Position numbers and translations under genes: made by a program
The notes under the pieces: model-generated
What the model was told of the DNA's origin: nothing
Database searches by the model: none
The model's input: only the letters and a program-made list of their open reading frames with translations
Shown: positions 1 through 4,862 of the stretch, piece by piece
How the letters are laid out: every line of letters begins with the position of its first letter
How positions within the stretch are numbered: position 1 is the first letter of the stretch
From: an uncultured Selenomonadales bacterium
GTDB lineage: Bacteria; Bacillota; Clostridia; Christensenellales; QALW01
Length of the DNA stretch: 11,678 nucleotides
Assembly (NCBI GenBank): GCA_905200615.1
Contig: CAJKLB010000054.1
Location: 1-11,678 of the forward strand
Reading direction: 5' to 3'

Positions 1-61
1 GGCTCGAACCTATGACCCTCTGCTTGTAAGGCAGATGCTCTCCCAGCTGAGCTATACTCCC
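1..61 (-). tRNA. tRNA-Val (anticodon UAC), 3' end cut by window edge
   Basis: Read on the minus strand from 61 down, this folds as a tRNA. The acceptor 5' strand is GGGAGTA, followed by TA, then the D-arm GCTC/GAGC with an AGCTGGGA loop. The anticodon arm is TCTGC-CTTACAA-GCAGA, then a five-base variable loop GGGTC and the start of the T-arm with TTCGAGCC. Loop position 34-36 is TAC, which reads GUA and other valine codons. The last T-stem bases, the 3' acceptor strand and CCA lie outside the window. The mature 5' end is placed at 61 because a seven-base acceptor strand plus two linker bases then fits the D-stem. Confidence 0.93.
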
Positions 62-64
62 GAA

Positions 65-80
65 CGCTTTTTTCAAAGCG
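65..80 (-). other. Leader hairpin just upstream of the tRNA
   Basis: On the minus strand CGCTTT-GAAA-AAAGCG forms a six-base-pair stem closed by a GAAA (GNRA) loop. It ends three bases before the mature tRNA 5' end. Its first base lies about where transcription should start from the promoter at 86-115, so it would make up nearly the whole 5' leader of the tRNA precursor. It lacks a U-tract, so it is not a terminator. Its role is unknown. Confidence 0.55.
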
Positions 81-85
81 TGGTT

Positions 86-115
86 ATTATACTATATGGC
101 AAAATCATTTGTCAA
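86..115 (-). promoter_or_regulatory. Sigma-A promoter for tRNA-Val
   Basis: On the minus strand a perfect TTGACA (110-115) and a perfect TATAAT (86-91) are 18 bp apart. Transcription should begin near 79-80, about 20 nt before the mature tRNA. The -35 box lies only 8 bp after the sigE stop codon. I see no strong terminator between sigE and this promoter, only a weak six-base inverted repeat (114-119 with 128-133) around the sigE stop. Confidence 0.85.
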
Positions 116-122
116 CTGTTTT

Positions 123-818
123 TTACGACAGTTTTACCATATCTTTTTTTAATTTTTTAATAATGCGCTTTTCCAAGCGTGATATGTAGGATTGTGAGAT
201 TCCCAACTTATCGGCCACTTCCTTTTGTGTCAACTCACACGGACAGTCAATACCGTAACGCAATTTGATAATTTCCTGTTCTCGCTGATTCAGTTTTTCC
301 AAAACTCTGCGCAGCGCTTTGATATCATCACGCTCATCCATATCCCGATAAACGATATCCGGTTCCGTTCCCAAAATGTCCGAAAGCAATAAGGCGTTTC
401 CATCCCAATCCACCTTCAGTGGCTCATCAAAGGACACCTCGCCTTTGATTTTTGATGTGCGCCGCAAAAACATTAAAATCTCATTTTCAATACAGCGGGA
501 AGCATAGGTAGCCAGCCGAATCTGTTTTTCCGAATCGTACGTATTCACGGCTTTAATTAAACCGATCGCGCCGATACTGGTAAGATCCTCTACCGAAACG
601 CCGGTATTTTCAAATTTTTTCGCGATATAAACCACCAAGCGCAGGTTATGTTCTATCAGCTTAGAGCGCGCGTCATTATCGCCGTTTTTTAAGCCCTCCA
701 GAGCCTGTGCTTCTTCCTCCCCTTCCAAGGGCGGCGGTAACGTTTGGCTTCCTCCTACATAATATATGCCTTGTTTGCCGAAAAGTTTCTTAATTTGATC
801 AATCAGTTTTTTTAACAT
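123..818 (-). CDS. sigE: RNA polymerase sporulation sigma factor SigE (pro-sigma-E)
   Basis: Mother-cell sigma factor of early sporulation, made as an inactive membrane-bound precursor and activated by cleavage by SpoIIGA. The 231-residue protein has the family layout. A basic/hydrophobic pro-sequence (about residues 1-19) leads to IYYVGG, matching the Tyr-Tyr cleavage context of Bacillus SigE. Region 2 (about 55-120) contains the block RLATYASRCIENEILM. A conserved linker carries VSFDEPL and WDGN, and region 4 has a helix-turn-helix (about 196-216, TQKEVADKLGISQSYISRLE). I chose ATG at 818 because GGGAG (827-831) sits 8 nt upstream; a GTG at 827 would overlap that ribosome binding site. It overlaps the end of spoIIGA by 7 nt, so translation is probably coupled. 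Oddities: the pro-sequence is shorter than the roughly 27 residues of Bacillus subtilis, and there is a CPC motif (192-194) just before the helix-turn-helix. Confidence 0.95.
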   Translation of the reverse strand: MLKKLIDQIKKLFGKQGIYYVGGSQTLPPPLEGEEEAQALEGLKNGDNDARSKLIEHNLRLVVYIAKKFENTGVSVEDLTSIGAIGLIKAVNTYDSEKQIRLATYASRCIENEILMFLRRTSKIKGEVSFDEPLKVDWDGNALLLSDILGTEPDIVYRDMDERDDIKALRRVLEKLNQREQEIIKLRYGIDCPCELTQKEVADKLGISQSYISRLEKRIIKKLKKDMVKLS

Positions 819-1609
819 GATACACACTCCCTGATAAGATCCGGGTGCAAAAGCGCCCCAAAACCGTTTTGAAATCCATGGTCACAAATCGCTATTACAC
901 ACTTTAGTTCCACCGTTTTCTCTTCATAAACCACAACTGCCTTTTTGGGAAAGAAGCCCAACAACGCGCCTTCATTTTCCACAGAGTGAAACGGAATCAC
1001 CAGTGGTTTTACTTGTAAACTTTCCAAACTCCCAAGAGCTTTTCGCTCTACCAACACCACAGGCGTATCCTTATAATACAGAGAATTTCCACTGTCAACA
1101 AAAGCCTTAATTTCCGCCATTGCGTCCCTATCACCTAAAATCAGCCGTGCGGTATTTTCTTTCAGTCTGCGTCTGGTAAAAAAACAGTTTACGCTTTTAT
1201 ATAAAAGAAACGCGCAAAATACCGAGCATAAAACAAGATAAAAAATAATATTATCACTGTAGAACATCATCCCGGTATCCATAAACAAATCTTGTTTAAA
1301 AGCAATGACGCTTTTAACCGTACCGTACAATGCGCAGGTTATCACAAAGGCTGCAAAACTCAATGGCAGTACCTGTTTCAGCCTTTTCTGCTGAAAGCAA
1401 ATACCCAGCATAGCCAGTAATACCGCAATTTTCAACACCGGATTTTGAAACGGCTGCCACAGCGGCATCACGCAGGCATAGACACCTCCGAATCCCGACG
1501 CGAGAAAAGGATGTTTAGCTTTTATAAGCGTCAATTTCGAGCACATCAACAAAATAAAATAATCAACGATAAAATTTTCAATCAGCACAAGTTCCACATA
1601 AACAGTCAT
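812..1609 (-). CDS. spoIIGA: Sigma-E processing peptidase SpoIIGA
   Basis: Membrane-embedded aspartic protease that removes the SigE pro-sequence after a signal from the forespore. The N-terminal half has about five hydrophobic segments (roughly residues 3-22, 34-50, 58-74, 80-100 and 120-138). The C-terminal half is soluble and carries VDSGNSLY at about 171-178. D172-S173-G174 matches the catalytic Asp-Ser-Gly of the Bacillus protein. The position directly ahead of sigE, with a 7-nt overlap, supports the call independently. I placed the start at ATG 1609 because the following MTVYVELVLIENFIVDY matches the normal family N-terminus. The reading frame stays open to 1696, but that extension looks non-coding. 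The ribosome binding site before 1609 (GTGAGAG) is weak. At 265 residues it is somewhat shorter than the Bacillus protein. No clear promoter was found upstream; a Spo0A-dependent one is expected from other species but not demonstrated here. Confidence 0.92.
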   Translation of the reverse strand: MTVYVELVLIENFIVDYFILLMCSKLTLIKAKHPFLASGFGGVYACVMPLWQPFQNPVLKIAVLLAMLGICFQQKRLKQVLPLSFAAFVITCALYGTVKSVIAFKQDLFMDTGMMFYSDNIIFYLVLCSVFCAFLLYKSVNCFFTRRRLKENTARLILGDRDAMAEIKAFVDSGNSLYYKDTPVVLVERKALGSLESLQVKPLVIPFHSVENEGALLGFFPKKAVVVYEEKTVELKCVIAICDHGFQNGFGALLHPDLIRECVSC

Positions 1610-1716
1610 TACTCTCACATCCCGAATACATTCTATCGTTATTATCTTAAAAATAATGTTGTTCCGCATAAATAAAAAAGCACTTTTTATATACAAATAT
1701 GTAAATTAGGTTTTAG

Positions 1717-1764
1717 GTCTTTCCGTAAACAACAATCGAAAGACTTTACAGAAAATCACGGAAA
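1717..1764 (-). repeat. Competing inverted repeats upstream of spoIIGA
   Basis: GTCTTTC (1717-1723) pairs with GAAAGAC (1738-1744), and TTTCCGT (1720-1726) pairs with ACGGAAA (1758-1764). The shared arm at 1717-1726 can pair with only one partner at a time. The element lies between the terminator of the GH78 unit and the spoIIGA start, in otherwise AT-rich sequence. It could be a regulator-binding region or a chance arrangement. Confidence 0.35.
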
Positions 1765-1768
1765 ATAT

Positions 1769-1804
1769 AAAAAAACCCCTGTTTAATTTTCCATTAAACA
1801 AGGG
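1769..1804 (-). terminator. Intrinsic terminator of the zinc-ribbon/GH78 unit
   Basis: On the minus strand a 12-bp stem (1793-1804 with 1776-1787) has a five-base GGAAA loop and one G-U wobble. Seven Ts (1769-1775) follow directly. The G-U pair would be a C-A mismatch on the plus strand, so the minus strand is the functional orientation. It lies about 83 nt after the GH78 stop and separates that unit from spoIIGA-sigE. The stretch 1805-1887 between the stop and the hairpin contains only weak short stems. Confidence 0.9.
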
Positions 1805-1887
1805 AAATATATTTTTATGCTGAAGCCATCGTTTTTGATGCTGTTTTAGCTTTACAGCTTCACAAAAAATCTTCCTGCTTCCTTTTT

Positions 1888-3540
1888 TCAATAAAGAATA
1901 CGAATGCCTTTCGGAGCAACAGCACGCGTTTTAATCTTTCCGTCTTCTGTTCTGATATGCTCAACTTCCAGCTTTCCTTTGGGTGTGGCAATGCTTCCCC
2001 GTGCATAACACAAATCTCCTAAATGAGGTTTTAATTCCACTGTTTTACATCCGCTTTCTAAAATATGGACACCTAAAACATACTCCGTTAAAAAAGGCAC
2101 CGGGCCGGAAGACCATCCATGACACAAACTGTGACGAAAGCCCTGATAACAATATTTACCGTTATCGCCGTGAACATCCGTTTTAGATCCGTCGCAGATT
2201 TCATCAATTCGGCAGGCATTTTCAGTCCAAGAAATATCAAAATCCTCCCAAAAAGTAGTAGCCCCCAGCTTTAACATCGCGCCGTAATATTTTTTTAAGG
2301 CACCAAGCACTTGCTTTTCATTACAGAATCGAGCCATGGCCGTAAGAATATAATAACTCATAAAAGTCGAAAACCCTTTAGGCCCTCCCTGTTTTAAAAC
2401 CCGAACACAGTCCGTATCCGCCATACCGGCAAGCGTCAAAAGCGCGGCGATTTGCTTCATGCCGCCGCAGTTTTCTCTGCACGCGCTCATTTTGCTTAAA
2501 ATAAGCCCGCATTGCTGTTCCAACTGTTTTTCTCCGAAATATCCGCAAAGTTTAACACACGCCTGCAAACATAGTGCGGTAAGTCCCTTTGTACCGGCAA
2601 CAGCCGCAGATGTATCATTCGAAGGCCAATCAATAAAACTCCCGGCAGTAAATACGCCGTTTGAGTCAATATTGGCTAAAATCTGCTGAATAAGCCCCAA
2701 AATATATTGCCGCTGTCTTTGAGCCAATGCATAATTTCCGGTATAAAAGCACCATTCCTCCAAAATAATTAACCACCAAAGAGAATACGTAGGCATCGTA
2801 TTCATCCATTGCGGCAAGGGCGCGTGCTGTGCGGAAACTTCTAAACCGCCGGTCATCTGCGGAATTTCACCAAAGACATATTTAATCGTCTTCATTTCCG
2901 GAGACATATCTCCCACCCATACTAAGCGGTCGCGCTTAATACCGTCCCATATCTCATTTTGAATACACAAATGACAGGTATAAGCCGCTGTATCATAAAT
3001 TCTATTCAATAACGGATCGCTGCATTCGAAGCTGCCGCAATATTCTAACGGCTGGTAGTAAAAAACGCCTTGTACGGACTTTATTGAAACCGTACACTCC
3101 GTCAACAGCTCGATATACAAAAAGCGATATCCCGTATTTCCCAGCTCATTAACGGAAAAATTCTGCGCAGAAAAGACGAAATCCCGTGGACTATGATCGT
3201 TACAGGCGCCTTTATATCCTAAATCCGCAAGTGCCTCATTGGCAGATTCACCAAAAGAAAGCCTGATTTTTGCCTCTTTACCGCCGGATACGGTATGTAT
3301 GCCCAAAATTGCGCCCCCGCTGAATTCAAAACCGAAATCCAACAAAATTCCGGCTTTGCTTTCAGGCGTTGTTGTTAATACGGTAAGCGTCTTTTCCTGA
3401 AGAAAAATTTGACGTTCCATAGAAGTCAGCAGCTTTCTCGCGTTTATGATCCGCCCTGTTGTTTTCATAATTTTTTTTGGCATAACATACTTTTTTACGC
3501 GGGTATCCTGATTATTAAAATCCAGCTTTTGTAAAAACAT
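1888..3540 (-). CDS. GH78-like glycoside hydrolase (alpha-L-rhamnosidase family)
   Basis: A 550-residue protein with no visible signal peptide, so probably cytoplasmic. An N-terminal beta-sandwich (about 45-165, ILLDFGFEFSGG at 65-76) precedes an (alpha/alpha)6 barrel. The key motif is WDGIKRDRLVWVGD (198-211). Aligned by spacing to characterised GH78 enzymes it supplies D199 and D211, but has D204 where the usual Glu general acid stands. A second acidic candidate is E432 in GATTFWEDFD, and SLCHGWSSGP (471-480) is also typical. A short beta domain ends the protein. It is compact: the N-terminal carbohydrate-binding modules of many GH78 enzymes are absent. ATG 3540 is preferred over ATG 3543 because AAAGGA lies 7 nt upstream, giving a TGATG overlap with the preceding gene. 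The family also includes non-rhamnose enzymes, so the substrate is unknown and activity is not certain. Confidence 0.82.
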   Translation of the reverse strand: MFLQKLDFNNQDTRVKKYVMPKKIMKTTGRIINARKLLTSMERQIFLQEKTLTVLTTTPESKAGILLDFGFEFSGGAILGIHTVSGGKEAKIRLSFGESANEALADLGYKGACNDHSPRDFVFSAQNFSVNELGNTGYRFLYIELLTECTVSIKSVQGVFYYQPLEYCGSFECSDPLLNRIYDTAAYTCHLCIQNEIWDGIKRDRLVWVGDMSPEMKTIKYVFGEIPQMTGGLEVSAQHAPLPQWMNTMPTYSLWWLIILEEWCFYTGNYALAQRQRQYILGLIQQILANIDSNGVFTAGSFIDWPSNDTSAAVAGTKGLTALCLQACVKLCGYFGEKQLEQQCGLILSKMSACRENCGGMKQIAALLTLAGMADTDCVRVLKQGGPKGFSTFMSYYILTAMARFCNEKQVLGALKKYYGAMLKLGATTFWEDFDISWTENACRIDEICDGSKTDVHGDNGKYCYQGFRHSLCHGWSSGPVPFLTEYVLGVHILESGCKTVELKPHLGDLCYARGSIATPKGKLEVEHIRTEDGKIKTRAVAPKGIRILY

Positions 3541-3956
3541 CATACATTCCTTTCAAATTGCTCCTTGCAGCTGCGGCAAGTTATTTTTATTCTTCCCTTT
3601 CCCTTGGGAACGCGGGAATAATTTTTACACTTGGGACATTTTACATAACAGTAATGCTTTCTGTCTTTAAAACGGGTTTTATTGAATTGAAACCAACTTC
3701 TCAGCTTTGCCGTTTTATTCAAATACCGATGATTTTCAAGTACCCTTTTATTGATATTCCGCGAAAGGGTACGGAATATCGTCAAACACATCAGCAACAG
3801 CCCCGCCAAAGAAAACGGAAGAGCATACCACCCCGCGCGAAAAAGATTCAGCAATACCCCGATAAAAGAAACAATCAGGGCAAGGATCAGCGTATCCTTT
3901 CCCAAATGATCCACACCGTAACGGCCGTACATGAATTTTAAAAATTTATCTCGCAT
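3540..3956 (-). CDS. Small membrane protein with C-terminal zinc ribbon
   Basis: A 138-residue protein resembling an uncharacterised family common in Clostridia. The N-terminus MRDKFLKFMYGRYGVDHLGK is followed by two hydrophobic segments (about 22-38 and 44-60). A basic linker (about 62-100) then leads to a zinc ribbon with C107-x2-C110 and C127-x2-C130, separated by VPKGKGRIKI. The ribbon probably faces the cytoplasm, given the many Lys/Arg residues around it. No function is established. Start at ATG 3956 is supported by AAGGGG 7 nt upstream. Its stop overlaps the start of the GH78-like gene (TGATG), so the two are very likely translated from one message. The promoter at 3974-4002 is immediately upstream. 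Confidence 0.85.
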   Translation of the reverse strand: MRDKFLKFMYGRYGVDHLGKDTLILALIVSFIGVLLNLFRAGWYALPFSLAGLLLMCLTIFRTLSRNINKRVLENHRYLNKTAKLRSWFQFNKTRFKDRKHYCYVKCPKCKNYSRVPKGKGRIKITCRSCKEQFERNV

Positions 3957-3973
3957 ATGAATTCCCCTTTTTA

Positions 3974-4002
3974 AGTATACGGAATGTATAACGCTTTGTC
4001 AA
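3974..4002 (-). promoter_or_regulatory. Sigma-A promoter for the zinc-ribbon/GH78 unit
   Basis: On the minus strand TTGACA (3997-4002) and TATACT (3974-3979) are exactly 17 bp apart. The expected start is near 3967-3968, which is where the AAGGGG ribosome binding site begins. The 5' leader would be only about 12 nt. Vegetative-type boxes suggest the unit is not sporulation-specific despite lying between sigK and spoIIGA. No convincing terminator for sigK was seen between 4003 and 4083, so some read-through from sigK is possible. Confidence 0.82.
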
Positions 4003-4083
4003 TCAAGATTTCTTTTATCATTTTACCGCATTTTTTTGATAAGATTACGTATCGGAAATGAAAGAAATAACACAAACATATCA

Positions 4084-4752
4084 TTATTTTAATTTTTCTA
4101 TTGCTGATTTTTCGATTCGGCTGACATAAGAACGTGAGATATTTAACCGTTTTGCCACTTCCCGTTGGGTAAGCGGCTCCTTCCCGCCTAATCCGAACCG
4201 AAGAATCAGAACCTTTTGTTCCCGCTGACCCAAAACCGTTGCCATTTTTGCCATCAATTCTCTGATCTGCATTCGGGTTTCCACATTATCACAAATTTCC
4301 AATTCACCGCTGCGCAAAATATCAATTAAAGATACCTCATTTCCCTCTTTGTCGGTACCGATAGGCTCCTGAAGAGAAATTTCCCCGCGTTGACGTTTGG
4401 TTGCGCGTAAATGCATCAGAATTTCGTTTTCAATGCACCGGGACGCATAGGTAGCCAAATGTGTGCTTTTTTCCGGGCTGTAAGAGGCAATTGCCTTGAT
4501 TAAACCGATGGAGCCGATGGAAATCAAGTCATCACTGTCACGTCCGCTGGAAGCGTATTTTTTAGCAATATGGGCGACAAGCCGCATATTATGCTCAATC
4601 AGTTTATCTCTGGCCGCAATATCTCCCTGCACGCATCTCTGAATATAGAGCTTTTCGTCCGCTTTAGACAGTGGTTTGGGAAACGAATTTTTGTTGCTTA
4701 TGTGTCCGATTAAAAAAGGAAATTTTGATAAAAAAGCAAGAAGCCACATCAT
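4084..4752 (-). CDS. sigK: RNA polymerase sporulation sigma factor SigK (pro-sigma-K)
   Basis: Late mother-cell sigma factor. The 222-residue protein starts with a hydrophobic pro-sequence (about residues 1-18, MMWLLAFLSKFPFLIGHI), followed by NSFPKPLS as in Bacillus SigK (NAFPQPLS). Region 2 (about 48-118) has LIEHNMRLVAHIAKKY and ATYASRCIENEILMHLRA. The linker reads ISLQEPIGTDKEGNEVSLIDIL, a SigK signature that differs from SigE and SigG. Region 4 carries a helix-turn-helix (about 195-215, TQREVAKRLNISRSYVSRIE). The gene is continuous: there is no skin-like element, unlike Bacillus subtilis and some clostridia. The retained pro-sequence implies membrane proteolysis, by an SpoIVFB-type protease elsewhere in the genome. 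GGAGGG lies 8 nt before ATG 4752, which is followed by a second ATG. The protein is slightly shorter at the C-terminus than the Bacillus one. Confidence 0.94.
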   Translation of the reverse strand: MMWLLAFLSKFPFLIGHISNKNSFPKPLSKADEKLYIQRCVQGDIAARDKLIEHNMRLVAHIAKKYASSGRDSDDLISIGSIGLIKAIASYSPEKSTHLATYASRCIENEILMHLRATKRQRGEISLQEPIGTDKEGNEVSLIDILRSGELEICDNVETRMQIRELMAKMATVLGQREQKVLILRFGLGGKEPLTQREVAKRLNISRSYVSRIEKSAIEKLK

Positions 4753-4828
4753 ATATTTTACCCTCCGTTTAAATTCCTTAAAATATATGTCGAAGCTTCC
4801 TGTTTTTTGACTAATTATTTAAATTTTT

Positions 4829-4858
4829 ATGAGTATGAACTTTCCGAATAATTTTTAT
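4829..4858 (-). promoter_or_regulatory. Possible sigma-E-type promoter for sigK
   Basis: On the minus strand, ATAAAAA (4852-4858) and CATACTCAT (4829-4837) are 14 bp apart. This loosely resembles sigma-E promoters, which have an ATA-containing -35 and a CATACA-like -10. The -35 lies four bases after the topB stop. A second CATA-type box (CATATATT) occurs nearer the gene. Both matches are imperfect in AT-rich DNA. The assignment leans on knowledge that sigma-E drives sigK in other spore formers. Confidence 0.3.
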
Positions 4859-4862
4859 AAAA

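Noticed and set aside
819..827. GTG start for SigE at 827
   Set aside because: It overlaps the GGGAG ribosome binding site that serves ATG 818.
1610..1696. N-terminal extension of SpoIIGA to 1696
   Set aside because: The family N-terminus matches from ATG 1609; the extra residues lie in AT-rich intergenic DNA.
1706..1891. Small minus-strand frame (61 codons, TTG start) after the GH78-like gene
   Set aside because: It runs through the intrinsic terminator at 1769-1804, starts at a TTG overlapping the upstream stop, and its protein resembles no family I recognise.
4084..4752. A skin-type element interrupting sigK
   Set aside because: The reading frame is continuous from pro-sequence to region 4 and no recombinase or repeat is present.
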